A stretch of 64,000 nucleotides of DNA from Bacteriovoracaceae bacterium (GCA_024711325.1 JANJTC010000002.1:1-64000), one strand, 5' to 3'. Shown: positions 53,985-62,970, counted from the stretch's first letter. The notes: a model not told the origin generated them from the sequence alone. Numbers and translations are program-made.

Positions 53985-56577
53985 TTTTACTATTCTCTCC
54001 CTTCTTTTGATTGGAGTCAGTTGTACTAAAGCTCCTGTGCAGGAGTCTTTAATTTCCACTTGGGATAAGCACAGTGATAAAGAAGTTGTTCTGGACAGGG
54101 CCCTTGCCAGTGCCAATCAAGGGCAGTGTTTAAGTGCAATTTTTTCAGTTGATACTTTAAAGGCAGAAATAAGGGAAATCGAACGAAAATATGAAAAGGC
54201 CTCAAGGGTGCAAGGTCGCTGGAGGCATCTTGATTTAGATCAATTACCTGTGCCTCAGGCAAACTTTTTAAAAGAGTTCGGGGAGAAGATCGGTGATCTT
54301 CGGGATGACAGCATTGATTACTTTGGCTGTAAAAGTGTTCCTTGTATCTATAATCGGATTTATGGAAAAGAAGATAATATTGCAGGATATGTGCATTACC
54401 TTTGGTATTTGAAATTTGGTCACATGCTTTCAGCGGATAACCTCATTCCAATTGTGGACGGCGAAACGGCCAGTCCCGGCAGGTATAATGGAAAATTTCT
54501 TTCACTGGATAAATACCTCTACAATGATCAGGAATTATACGCTCTCTGGCGACTGACTTTGATGCTCAAGTCACCTCAGACGACATTAAAAAATCTAAGA
54601 GAAGTTCAGAGGATTCCACGTGGAGAAGATTTTGAAGGTGAGAAGTATAAAGGCTCCTGTGGGCTGGCCTACAGTCGTGGTTGGATTAAGCTGACTGATG
54701 GTTGTTTGTGGATAGGTCGTAATCAAGATCAGGGTTATCTTTACCAGGCAGTTACCCATGAGCTTAATCACCATGTAGATTTTGAAGGTGGTAAAGGTTC
54801 TAAAGTATTTTATCGTTCACATGAACTCGATTATGCAGAGGTCGCTGGTTTTTCAATGACCAATGAATATGTCAATGGTGGGAGCACTGTCAGAGAATGG
54901 GGAAAAACACCGGGTATTAAGATTGTCACAAACTATGCGGGAACTTCTCCTCAGGAGAACTTTGCTGAATCACTTGCTATGTTCCGAGTTGATGGTGATT
55001 TAACCCGCAGTAAAATCACCGAACCTCATTTTAACTGGGTCTCACAAAATTATTACCAGTCCCGTTCTTTTGAAAAAGATTCACTTATCAGGCATTGGTT
55101 AGATAAGTATTCACTGGAGACCGGTAAAGCTATTTTGAATGCTGTGACCGATTGTAATTCGATGAAAACTGCTCCAAAATCTGTTTATTTTAAAACGACC
55201 GATTTTAGTGCTCCTATAATGCCCGGAATGTTGAACTGTATCGGAAACAGTGCCGTTGAGATTTCTCAAATGCTCAAGGCCAAGATCTCCCTCTATGAAC
55301 CAGAAGGATGCCTCGCCCTTGAAGACTCCAGTGGTAAGGTTAAATGGGACGGGAAAATTAAGTCCTATCTGGTTAAAGCATTCGATAAATTTTTAATTGA
55401 ACTTCAAAATGATAAAAATTATCTGGCGCGCATTCAGGAATTCAGAAATCAGTTGTCTGATAAAAAGATAGCCAAGAATGCCTATGTGAATTGTTTTGAA
55501 GAAGCCGATGAAGAAAGTTGTTTTAACAGTGAAGTTCAGCGGAATGCTTACCAGAAAGCTGAATCGCTCAAACTGCCTCCGGAGCAAACTCAGGAGATGG
55601 CGGATCTGTATGTCTCTTACCATCCTTTTGGAGCAATTAAAGAAGAGACCATCAAGTCTTACCAGATCTTTGTAACTTCAAACATGGATGCGATCCGAGA
55701 AGAAGCGCAATACACCTGGGATAACTGTGCCGGCCGCTCCCATCACAACCAGTCCGCTCCCAGAATAGGACTCTTTGATGTGGGAACAGGACATATGATT
55801 AGTTCTTTTTATAACTGCCTGAACGCTGATATCCCGGGTTCAGTGCAAAATACTGTCAGGAACTTTTCAGTTAATGGAAGTAAGCTTGTTAATGCCAAAG
55901 AAGAATTGATCTTAACCCGCGAAGTCCAACCGCGTCTGGTGAAAATGCTTCAAGAAATTTATGAAGTTGAAAGAGAGAAAGAAGTGGGCCTTGCTATGGA
56001 TTACATGTCATCGGATAAAGGGCAGCTCCGTAAAAGAGTACTTTCTGATTATGAGTGGGCCAGTAACCTGATTGATGCAAATCAATTGGAACAGGATTGC
56101 CGGAAAGAAGCTTTAAAACAAATTGATATGAAGCTCCTTTTTAACACAAAAGAAGATCTGTTCGGAAATTACCTTGCAACACATACATGCGTGAATATTT
56201 CAGAGAGTGAAGAGGTCAGTAAGTGGCTGGAAAAATCAAAAAGTCAGTTGGTGGAGAAAGTTTCAGTCGGACTGGAAGAGAAAATGCTTCGCGCTGGCGG
56301 CAAACAGGCACTGGTCTGTATCGAGAGGAGTGGTAAAATTCCACTTATAGGAAGCTTTATCTTTAAAAAGAAAAGACAGGCATGCTTAGTAGAGGCCTGG
56401 ATCGATCTGGAAAATGAAGTTATCAGAGAAGTCCTGAGGGATCCAATCGTGCGGAAGCTTAAAATCTCATCACAAGAATTAAGCTCCCGCCTGGAGAAAA
56501 ACCGAAGTGACCTGCAGGAAGTGACTATGAGAGAGTACTTTAGTCCCTCTTATAACCTTCCAAAAATTGCTTTTTAA
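53971..56577 (+). CDS. Large lipoprotein with an HExxH metallopeptidase motif
   Basis: An 868-residue lipoprotein, lipobox IGVSC (Cys18). A zinc-site motif HELNH is near 263-267, followed about 65 residues later by QENFAESLAMF, whose Glu could be the third ligand (gluzincin pattern as in anthrax-toxin lethal-factor-like and Mpr-type proteins). Several Cys occur in pairs along the chain. The last 500 residues are helical and unrecognised. Start is the ATG 27 bases inside the longest frame, overlapping the small lipoprotein. Its end overlaps tgt by 38 bases. This is a second large exported protein with HExxH, distinct in sequence from the HELGH one upstream. Confidence 0.75.
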   Translation: MKKNNFTILSLLLIGVSCTKAPVQESLISTWDKHSDKEVVLDRALASANQGQCLSAIFSVDTLKAEIREIERKYEKASRVQGRWRHLDLDQLPVPQANFLKEFGEKIGDLRDDSIDYFGCKSVPCIYNRIYGKEDNIAGYVHYLWYLKFGHMLSADNLIPIVDGETASPGRYNGKFLSLDKYLYNDQELYALWRLTLMLKSPQTTLKNLREVQRIPRGEDFEGEKYKGSCGLAYSRGWIKLTDGCLWIGRNQDQGYLYQAVTHELNHHVDFEGGKGSKVFYRSHELDYAEVAGFSMTNEYVNGGSTVREWGKTPGIKIVTNYAGTSPQENFAESLAMFRVDGDLTRSKITEPHFNWVSQNYYQSRSFEKDSLIRHWLDKYSLETGKAILNAVTDCNSMKTAPKSVYFKTTDFSAPIMPGMLNCIGNSAVEISQMLKAKISLYEPEGCLALEDSSGKVKWDGKIKSYLVKAFDKFLIELQNDKNYLARIQEFRNQLSDKKIAKNAYVNCFEEADEESCFNSEVQRNAYQKAESLKLPPEQTQEMADLYVSYHPFGAIKEETIKSYQIFVTSNMDAIREEAQYTWDNCAGRSHHNQSAPRIGLFDVGTGHMISSFYNCLNADIPGSVQNTVRNFSVNGSKLVNAKEELILTREVQPRLVKMLQEIYEVEREKEVGLAMDYMSSDKGQLRKRVLSDYEWASNLIDANQLEQDCRKEALKQIDMKLLFNTKEDLFGNYLATHTCVNISESEEVSKWLEKSKSQLVEKVSVGLEEKMLRAGGKQALVCIERSGKIPLIGSFIFKKKRQACLVEAWIDLENEVIREVLRDPIVRKLKISSQELSSRLEKNRSDLQEVTMREYFSPSYNLPKIAF

Positions 56578-57670
56578 ATTCAAGGAAGCGGTCTTCTAAG
56601 ATCGCTTCCCGAGCTCTTGTGGCCATCGACTTATAAAATGAAATATTATGAGCGGTGGCGAGAATCTGTCCCAGAATTTCATTGGAATCAAAGAGATGCT
56701 TAATATAGGCCCGGGTGAAATTCGTATTCACATAATCTTTTAGATTGGGCTCTATCGGGAAGAAATCCCGTCGATAGTTTTTATGTTCTATGCGAATTTT
56801 TCCACGGTTGGTGAAGAGGGTTCCTCCTCGGGCAAACTTCGTAGGAATAATACAGTCACTCATGTCGATTCCGTGTTCCCAGATCATAAGAAGATCTTCC
56901 GGCATTCCCACACCCATGACATAACGAGGTTTATCTTTTGGCATTAAAGGGGCCGTAAACTTGACCACTTTTTCCATGTGTTCAGGGCCTTCACCCACTG
57001 ATACTCCGCCGATTGCATAACCCGGAAGATTTCGCTTGGTCACTTCTTCCACGCAAATTTCACGGTACTTATCGTAAACTCCACCCTGAACGATCCCGAA
57101 TAATGCCTGCTGCGGATTTTTCCAGGCATCAATACAACGATCGAGCCAGCGGTGAGTACGAGCAATAGAATTTTCCACATACTTTTCAGTAGCGGGATAA
57201 GGAATACATTCATCAAACGCCATCATGATATCAGAGCCAAGATTTTGCTGAACTTGAATTGAAATCTCGGGAGTCAAAAGAACGTTTTCGCCTTTTGCTC
57301 CTTTAAAGTTGGCCCCTTCTTCAGTAATGGAATTTTTCTGGAGTGAAAAAACCTGAAAGCCGCCTGAGTCGGTAAGGATCGGGCGATCCCATCCCATAAA
57401 TTTATGAAGGCCACCGGCCTTAGCGATGAGCTCCGAGCCGGGAGTCAGATGCAGATGATAAGTGTTCGAGAGTAAAATCTGGATCGACATATCGATGAGC
57501 TCTTTGGGCTGAAGGGCCTTGATCGCTCCATGAGTTCCTACGGGCATGAAAACTGGAGTTTCAATTGGCCCATGGGGAGTTTCAATTATCCCGGCCCTGG
57601 CGCCACTGTGTTTGTCCACATGCTGAAGAGTAAATTTAAAGTGATTGTTAACTTCTGAACGAACATTCAT
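56540..57670 (-). CDS. tgt: Queuine tRNA-ribosyltransferase lacking the zinc-binding cysteines
   Basis: Exchanges guanine-34 of GUN tRNAs for preQ1. The fold and active site are intact: SNTYHLHLTPG, LTDSGGFQVFSL with the Asp base, YAIGGVSVGEGPE, YVMGVGMPEDLL, and nucleophile Asp in MSDCIIPTKFARGG. In ordinary bacterial Tgt a CxCxxC zinc motif follows (PECDCYTCRNYSRAY in E. coli). Here the aligned stretch is PNLKDYVNTNFTRAY, so all three Cys are replaced by Leu, Asp and Asn. The fourth ligand His (TAHN) remains. I read the codons directly, so this is not a translation slip. The 376-residue length is normal. AAAGGAAA precedes ATG. Confidence 0.9.
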   Translation of the reverse strand: MNVRSEVNNHFKFTLQHVDKHSGARAGIIETPHGPIETPVFMPVGTHGAIKALQPKELIDMSIQILLSNTYHLHLTPGSELIAKAGGLHKFMGWDRPILTDSGGFQVFSLQKNSITEEGANFKGAKGENVLLTPEISIQVQQNLGSDIMMAFDECIPYPATEKYVENSIARTHRWLDRCIDAWKNPQQALFGIVQGGVYDKYREICVEEVTKRNLPGYAIGGVSVGEGPEHMEKVVKFTAPLMPKDKPRYVMGVGMPEDLLMIWEHGIDMSDCIIPTKFARGGTLFTNRGKIRIEHKNYRRDFFPIEPNLKDYVNTNFTRAYIKHLFDSNEILGQILATAHNISFYKSMATRAREAILEDRFLEFKKQFLEGYKRD

Positions 57671-57741
57671 AGATGAACTTTCCTTTGGGCAAGTTGTTTT
57701 CCAGAGGCCTGGACCCCGGCATTTCCAGTAAAGGAGATAAT

Positions 57742-58272
57742 ATGCGGCGACCCTATCAAATTCTTATGCCTTTGTTGAGTCTATTTCTGGTGAGAGTAGA
57801 TCTTACAGACCTCTATCCCTTAAAGCTGCCGGTCAAGGTCCTGAAAGTTTATGATGGAGATACTATTTTAGTGAGTCATGGCAGCTACCAGATGAGGGTG
57901 CGGCTCTCCCGGATCGATTCCCCGGAAAAAGGTCAGCCTTTTATCAATGGAGTGGGGGATGCCGGGGCCTATTCCGGAAATTGCCTCAAAAAAATCGTTC
58001 CAGTTGGATCATCCCAGGAGCTGATGATCGAAAAAGAAGATATCTATGGGCGGATTCTGGGTGATTTAAAAGGCTTAAGCCTAAAACTCATTGAACGTGG
58101 CTGCACCACACTTTATCCTCATGCCCAGTTTTCTTCCCAGCGGGAAAAGTTTCATTATTTGAGGGCCCTGAAAAAAGCAAAGGCCCGAAAATCGGGCCTT
58201 TGGCAGTATGGAGGCTTTCGCCAACCGAAGTTATGGAGAAAATTTAGTAAACGAAACGGACACCGGCAGTAG
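57742..58272 (+). CDS. Thermonuclease (staphylococcal nuclease-like) family protein
   Basis: A 176-residue SNase-domain protein with an N-terminal hydrophobic segment that is a signal peptide or anchor. The catalytic pattern is visible: KVYDGDTILV (metal Asp), VRLSRIDSPEKGQ (Arg and Glu) and DIYGRILG (second Arg). LIERGCTTLYP is also typical. Predicted to degrade DNA or RNA outside the cytoplasm. The ATG follows AAAGGAGATAAT, a strong site; an upstream in-frame ATG belongs to a 69-base extension with no such signal. Its 3' end overlaps the convergent outer-membrane gene by 29 bases and contains that gene's terminator. Confidence 0.85.
   Translation: MRRPYQILMPLLSLFLVRVDLTDLYPLKLPVKVLKVYDGDTILVSHGSYQMRVRLSRIDSPEKGQPFINGVGDAGAYSGNCLKKIVPVGSSQELMIEKEDIYGRILGDLKGLSLKLIERGCTTLYPHAQFSSQREKFHYLRALKKAKARKSGLWQYGGFRQPKLWRKFSKRNGHRQ
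58171..58201 (-). terminator. Terminator of the outer-membrane protein gene, inside the thermonuclease coding region
   Basis: On the minus strand a 10-base perfect stem (AAAGGCCCGA and TCGGGCCTTT) with a TTT loop is followed by GCTTTTTTC. It is downstream of the convergent gene but within the last third of the nuclease gene. Confidence 0.75.
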
Positions 58273-59335
58273 CGCCAATCAGGTCATCACCGAGAGATTT
58301 ATCAACCTGACCGAAGACTCTGACGTAAGGAAGATTAACTTGCAAACCGGCAAATCCACGGAAAGAAAGCGGATTAACTTTTCCAGTGGCGTCGATGTTG
58401 GCCTCAGGTTTTACTTGGGCAGTTACGGTAGTACCACATGCTACACCACCAGAACACGTCACTGGAGATTCACCAGCATTTAAAGAACCGTCACCCTTGG
58501 CCTCACCGAAGTTTAGATCTGCTCCCAAACCTCCATAGAGACTCAAGACATAAAGCAATTGAACATCGGTCGAGATTTCCAATGGAAACGAGTGGGTATT
58601 AACCAGGATGGTGGCCTTTGGCGAACCAGTGATCGTACCGTTAATGGTTTCATTGGTAGAGGTTGTTGTATTGACTGTTTCGTTAATGGTTGTATTAAAA
58701 GTAATTTCGGTTTTATTGTACTCATAACCAAAATGAAGTTTTACACCACCCCAGCCCAGAAATTTATTTCCGCTACCTTTAATCCAGTCATAACGGAAGT
58801 GAACACCCATGGCAGTCATATCGAGTTCAGCATCTGATTCACTACCGTTATCTCCGAATGATTGATCATGGCCATAGCTCATAAAATTAAGATAAACATT
58901 GAGACGGTTGGTATCCATGCCTAGAATTTTGGTCGTATCCAGGAAGCCCAGATTTGTACCAACAACAAGGCCTGGAGCTACGCCAACGCCGGAAATATCA
59001 GAATCCGTATTTTTGTCTTCTTCCAGATCAGCTCCGACACCTACACCTGCACCAATTAAAAATACTTCCATATTAGAAGCGTAGTCTGAACCAATCCCTT
59101 TACCGGCCATGATCGAAGAATCGGCCATCCCCTCCATCAATCTTTTAGGCTGAGCACCAGGTAAATCTTTGTTGATGTCATTTTGAACTTTCAAAATTTC
59201 GGCATCGATAAAACCCCGAATAGTTGTGTTGGATGTCCCATAATCAGTCACATTTAATTTGAAAATTTGCGCTGAAGAGTCATGAGAGTAGAGGCCAATG
59301 CCGATGGTAATGAGGGCAAATAACAGCTTTTTCAT
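58244..59335 (-). CDS. Outer-membrane beta-barrel protein of unknown function
   Basis: A 363-residue exported protein, signal peptide cleaved after SSA near residue 22. The mature chain has a soluble start, then alternating amphipathic strands (MEVFLIGAGVGVGADL, GVAPGLVVGTNLGF, LNVYLNFMSYG, MGVHFRYDWI, LGWGGVKLHFGYEY) and ends in GATAGVRFVY with a terminal aromatic, all typical of outer-membrane barrels. Asn/Thr-rich loops (NTTINETVNTTTSTNET) are probably surface exposed. Its ribosome-binding site is AAAGGAAA. It has its own terminator. A porin or channel is possible, and the substrate is unknown. Confidence 0.75.
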   Translation of the reverse strand: MKKLLFALITIGIGLYSHDSSAQIFKLNVTDYGTSNTTIRGFIDAEILKVQNDINKDLPGAQPKRLMEGMADSSIMAGKGIGSDYASNMEVFLIGAGVGVGADLEEDKNTDSDISGVGVAPGLVVGTNLGFLDTTKILGMDTNRLNVYLNFMSYGHDQSFGDNGSESDAELDMTAMGVHFRYDWIKGSGNKFLGWGGVKLHFGYEYNKTEITFNTTINETVNTTTSTNETINGTITGSPKATILVNTHSFPLEISTDVQLLYVLSLYGGLGADLNFGEAKGDGSLNAGESPVTCSGGVACGTTVTAQVKPEANIDATGKVNPLSFRGFAGLQVNLPYVRVFGQVDKSLGDDLIGATAGVRFVY

Positions 59336-59484
59336 TGATTTCCTTTCCCGGTGAGGATGTATAAGCCTCTATTCTAAAGGGTTTAGGCGTTCTGCGGAAT
59401 TTAGAATTTTTTACCTCTTCTCCTGACAAAGGTTGACCCTCGTGATACACCACCCAAAATGTTGTTTTTTAAACGAGGATTCCC

Positions 59485-60819
59485 ATGTCATTTTTGAATG
59501 TCGATTTTCACCCGGGTCTTGAGGCCTATTTTAAAGAGCATGGTCTAAAAACTGCGACGCTGATCCAAAAAAGAGTGATTCCCGAGATTCTTGATCGGAA
59601 ATCTTTGATTGTTTTGTCTGAAACCGGATCCGGTAAGACCCTGTCTTATGCACTTCCGATTGCCAGCCGAATTAAGCAAAAAGAGGATCAAGGGACAAAA
59701 AATACTTTAAATGGTGCTCCTTATGCCATCATCGTTGCCCCAACCCGGGAGCTGGCCTCTCAGATTTACGGGGTCTTTAAAGGAATCTCTCACCACTTAC
59801 GTTTGCGCGTCCGGGATATTACCGGAGGTGATACTCACGCTAAGATGAAGTCCGTTGCAAGTGGTTCTTATGAAATCTTGATTGCCACACCTTCTCGCAT
59901 TAAATCTGCTATTCAGAAAAAAGAATTGAATTTAAATCAGCTACAATATGTAATTTTTGATGAAGCCGATCAGCTCTTTGATATGGGCTTTAAGCGTGAT
60001 CTCGATTTTATGATTGAGTACTTTGACATGAACCACACTCAGATGGGATTCATTACGGCCACTCTTCCGGAAGAAGTTGAAAATTATATTCTGGAAAAAT
60101 TTCCTGAAGTAAATTTCACTAAAATTGCTTCAGATGCTTCTCATGCTCCCCAGTCACGGATTGAAACATATAACGTCAAAGTCACACCTGCTGAAAAAGA
60201 CATGGTGGTCAAAATGTTCCTGGATAAACAGGCCCAGGGGCGGGGAATTATTTTTACCAATCAAAGAAATCAGGCCGAAGATCTTCACAAGTATATTTCA
60301 GAGAAAATGCCGAAGCTTAAAACAAAACTTCTGCATGGTGACCTTGAAAAGAAAGAACGTGATAGTGCCATTCGCGCCTTTGTTGATAAAAAAGTCCAGG
60401 TCCTGATCGCCACTGATGTGGCGGCCCGGGGAATTGATATTCAGGATTTGGTTTGGGTTCTTAACTACGGTCTACCCAAAACTGGCATCTACTATCTACA
60501 CCGCTGCGGTCGAGTGGCCCGAGGTGGAAAGAAGGGGATCGTTTATAATTTAGTTGCCCATCATGATGCCAAGATGATCGCTCAGATCAATGAGGCCATC
60601 ATGAATCAGAAGCACTTGAATCTTGATGTCATTCCAGAAGAAAAGATGAAGGCCGAAAGTAAAGTGGTGAAGAAAGTGGTTGAGAAAAAACCGGCCACTT
60701 TCCGCGGGCAGAAGAAAAATCTTCGTGGTGCGGCCCGGGTTCAGAAGACTGATAAAGAAATCAGAAATGCTCCTAAGGCACCTGTGAAACGCAATCGCGG
60801 TATCAAGCGTCGTCACTAA
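59485..60819 (+). CDS. DEAD-box RNA helicase
   Basis: A 444-residue ATP-dependent RNA helicase. Motifs appear in order: Q-motif (TATLIQKRVIPEIL), I SETGSGKT, Ia PTRELAS, GG in TGGD, Ib TPSRI, II VIFDEADQLFDMGF, III as TAT (usually SAT), IV IIFTNQRNQAEDL, V TDVAARGID and VI HRCGRVARGG. After the core, a basic tail of about 90 residues (KKVVEKKPATFRGQKKNL, RGIKRRH) should bind RNA. Roles such as ribosome assembly or cold-adaptive mRNA turnover are typical of the family. The 3' end overlaps the patatin gene by 17 bases. Confidence 0.93.
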   Translation: MSFLNVDFHPGLEAYFKEHGLKTATLIQKRVIPEILDRKSLIVLSETGSGKTLSYALPIASRIKQKEDQGTKNTLNGAPYAIIVAPTRELASQIYGVFKGISHHLRLRVRDITGGDTHAKMKSVASGSYEILIATPSRIKSAIQKKELNLNQLQYVIFDEADQLFDMGFKRDLDFMIEYFDMNHTQMGFITATLPEEVENYILEKFPEVNFTKIASDASHAPQSRIETYNVKVTPAEKDMVVKMFLDKQAQGRGIIFTNQRNQAEDLHKYISEKMPKLKTKLLHGDLEKKERDSAIRAFVDKKVQVLIATDVAARGIDIQDLVWVLNYGLPKTGIYYLHRCGRVARGGKKGIVYNLVAHHDAKMIAQINEAIMNQKHLNLDVIPEEKMKAESKVVKKVVEKKPATFRGQKKNLRGAARVQKTDKEIRNAPKAPVKRNRGIKRRH

Positions 60820-61933
60820 AAAATTTTAAGATCTCCTTTTTCATTCTAAAAGTATCCTCATAACCAAGCTCTATTAAGGGCTTGGTATAGGATACATCAA
60901 AGGCCAGATAACTTAACAGGTCGAGACCTTCAGTATCTGAAACACCTATACCTTTTAAAAGGTAGCGAAGTATCGCTGGCAGTTCTTCGTTGAGCTTGGC
61001 AGTCATTTTACCCAAATCCTTGGATGGTCTTATCATCAGGATGGGGATGGCCTTTAATTCTGGATGAGCTCCTTCGGCAATCAGTTCATTGATCCTTCTT
61101 AATCTTTCAACGTCTGATTCAAGAGAATCCATGAAAATAGCATTGAGCATGACCCCGGCAATTTGCCCCATGGTTGGGTTCTCAAATGGGGAGAAGGCCA
61201 TGTGTCTCATCTTCTCGTGATCATGAGAATGGCGGACACCAATGGCCACCAGTTTTTGGGCCCCCAAATGAATCGCAGGTGAAAGAGGAGTGGTTTGACG
61301 AATACAACCATCACCGTAATGACTTTCTCCAATTTTAATTGGTGGAAAGAAAAAGGGGATGGCCGCAGATGCCATCATGTGTTCTACACCCAACTCTGTT
61401 CTATAAGAAAATCGATCCGAACGAGTCCAGTCTTTTATCGACTCTTCTCCCTGATAAAAAACCACATTACTGCCGGAATTATAATTTGTGGTGGAAAGCG
61501 CAAGGCCATGTAAATTCCCCCGAATAATATTTTCCTGAATGTGAGCAAAATCAATTTCCCGATTGGCCAGGTTCTCAAGTGGACTTGTGTCTAAAAGATG
61601 GTTGATGGAACTCCCCTTAGGCGTAAGCCCTCCCAAGACAGTTCCTGAGACCCATTTAAGACCCAGATCTGAGATAGTTCGGGTGCGTAGATCATAAATA
61701 TTTTGTGGCTTTACCCTCATCCATAGTTCAGAGAGGTTATGGGTGGCCACATCCCAATTTTCTGAATTGGCCGCAAGATAAGTGGCATTGATCGCGCCGG
61801 CAGAGTTACCGGTGATGACATCAAAAAGATTTTTTTTATTTCCCAGTATTTCATAGAGTGCTCTGGCAACTCCCACTTGAAAAGCTGCTCTTGCACCACC
61901 ACCTGTCATTATTAGACCAGTTCTTTTTTTCAT
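60803..61933 (-). CDS. Patatin-like phospholipase
   Basis: A 376-residue serine lipase/acyl hydrolase. The oxyanion hole GGGARAAFQVGV near 12-23, nucleophile GNSAG near 42-46 and catalytic Asp in GDGCIRQTTP form the patatin dyad. No signal peptide is evident, so it is cytosolic, membrane-associated or exported by another route. The ATG has no ribosome-binding site and sits 6 bases after a -10 box (leaderless transcript suspected). Relatives in bacteria include ExoU-type effectors and RssA-like proteins; this one looks like the RssA group. Lipid degradation or remodelling is inferred. Confidence 0.88.
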   Translation of the reverse strand: MKKRTGLIMTGGGARAAFQVGVARALYEILGNKKNLFDVITGNSAGAINATYLAANSENWDVATHNLSELWMRVKPQNIYDLRTRTISDLGLKWVSGTVLGGLTPKGSSINHLLDTSPLENLANREIDFAHIQENIIRGNLHGLALSTTNYNSGSNVVFYQGEESIKDWTRSDRFSYRTELGVEHMMASAAIPFFFPPIKIGESHYGDGCIRQTTPLSPAIHLGAQKLVAIGVRHSHDHEKMRHMAFSPFENPTMGQIAGVMLNAIFMDSLESDVERLRRINELIAEGAHPELKAIPILMIRPSKDLGKMTAKLNEELPAILRYLLKGIGVSDTEGLDLLSYLAFDVSYTKPLIELGYEDTFRMKKEILKFFSDDA

Positions 61934-61939
61934 GAGATA

Positions 61940-61967
61940 ATTATGCCTTAGAGTTGAATGATTTCAA
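61940..61967 (-). promoter_or_regulatory. Promoter of the patatin gene, implying a leaderless transcript
   Basis: On the minus strand, a -35 TTGAAA (5/6), a 16-base spacer and a -10 CATAAT (5/6) end 6 bases before the ATG. Transcription would begin at the start codon. No ribosome-binding site lies between. Confidence 0.55.
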
Positions 61968-61991
61968 AACGGCAGACAGACCCGGTCAGTC

Positions 61992-62021
61992 TTGCTTAGT
62001 TAATCTCTTCAAAATTATAAT
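61992..62021 (+). promoter_or_regulatory. Candidate promoter of the TIGR01777 epimerase gene
   Basis: A perfect -10 TATAAT lies 18 bases after a weak -35 TTGCTT (3/6). The leader would be about 30 bases, with AAAGGGTG before the ATG. Confidence 0.5.
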
Positions 62022-62058
62022 ATTCTGAAAGCAGAGCATTGATAAAAGGGTGAATCTG

Positions 62059-62970
62059 ATGAAAGTTTTGGTAACAGGCGCTACTGGATTTGTTGGGAAA
62101 GAAGTTGTGAAACAGCTTTTGGCAAATGGAGCCCAAGTCAACGTTCTGACTCGGAATGTTGCCAAAGCGGCCTTAAAGATGGGTAGTCAATGTAATTATT
62201 TTCAGTGGCAGGATACAAGCTTACTTCCTCCTCTGGAAGCCTTTGAAGGCGTTGATGGTGTCATTAATCTCATGGGTGAAGGCATCGCTGATAAGAGATG
62301 GGATGAAGAACAAAAAAAGAAAATTTACGAATCAAGAATTACTGGCACGGCCAGTTTAGTTGAAGCGATGGAAGGTTTAAAAGATAGACCAAAAGTCTTA
62401 GTCTCCACTTCGGCCGTTGGTATTTATGGTGAACGTGCAAATGAAGAGATTACTGAAGCTTCGTCACTGGCAGATGATTTTCTGGCCAACGTTTGTAAAG
62501 ACTGGGAAAGAGAAGCGTCTCGGGCACTAGAACTCGGTGTAAGGGTTGTGACCATCAGAACCGGAGTTGTGCTTGGACGAGGTGGAGGGGCCCTTAAAAA
62601 GATGCTGCCTCCTTTTAAGCTGGGTTTAGGTGGAAAACTTGGAAGCGGTCAGCAGTATATGAGTTGGATCCACTTGAATGATCTGGCCACGATGTACATT
62701 GAGGCCCTTAAAAATCCTGAAATGCAAGGCCCCTATAATGGAACTGCTCCTTATCCGGTAACGAATGAGGAATTTACAAAATGCTTAGGCAAGGCCTTAA
62801 AACGTCCAACCTTTGCAACTGTTCCGGCCGTCGCTTTGAAATTTCTCTTCGGAGAGATGTCGGCCGTTTTACTTGAAGGTCAGAAAGTGCTTCCGGTGAA
62901 ATTTAAAGAAATGAAATTTCGCTTTCAATATCCCACTCTGGAGAAGGCCCTTAAAGAAACCGCTTATTAA
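62059..62970 (+). CDS. TIGR01777-family epimerase/NAD-binding protein (YfcH-like)
   Basis: A 303-residue extended-SDR protein. The NAD(P) loop is VTGATGFVGKEVV at 5-17. The family signature is GVINLMGEGIADKRWDEEQKK, followed by STSAVGIYGERANEEITE, the Arg in VRVVTIRTGVVLGRGGGAL, and MSWIHLNDL, all typical of TIGR01777 (E. coli YfcH, plant SulA-like). Substrate is unknown; relatives have been linked to cell division and chloroplast division without a defined reaction. I start at the ATG with AAAGGGTG upstream; a GTG 9 bases before it is within that site. Confidence 0.9.
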   Translation: MKVLVTGATGFVGKEVVKQLLANGAQVNVLTRNVAKAALKMGSQCNYFQWQDTSLLPPLEAFEGVDGVINLMGEGIADKRWDEEQKKKIYESRITGTASLVEAMEGLKDRPKVLVSTSAVGIYGERANEEITEASSLADDFLANVCKDWEREASRALELGVRVVTIRTGVVLGRGGGALKKMLPPFKLGLGGKLGSGQQYMSWIHLNDLATMYIEALKNPEMQGPYNGTAPYPVTNEEFTKCLGKALKRPTFATVPAVALKFLFGEMSAVLLEGQKVLPVKFKEMKFRFQYPTLEKALKETAY

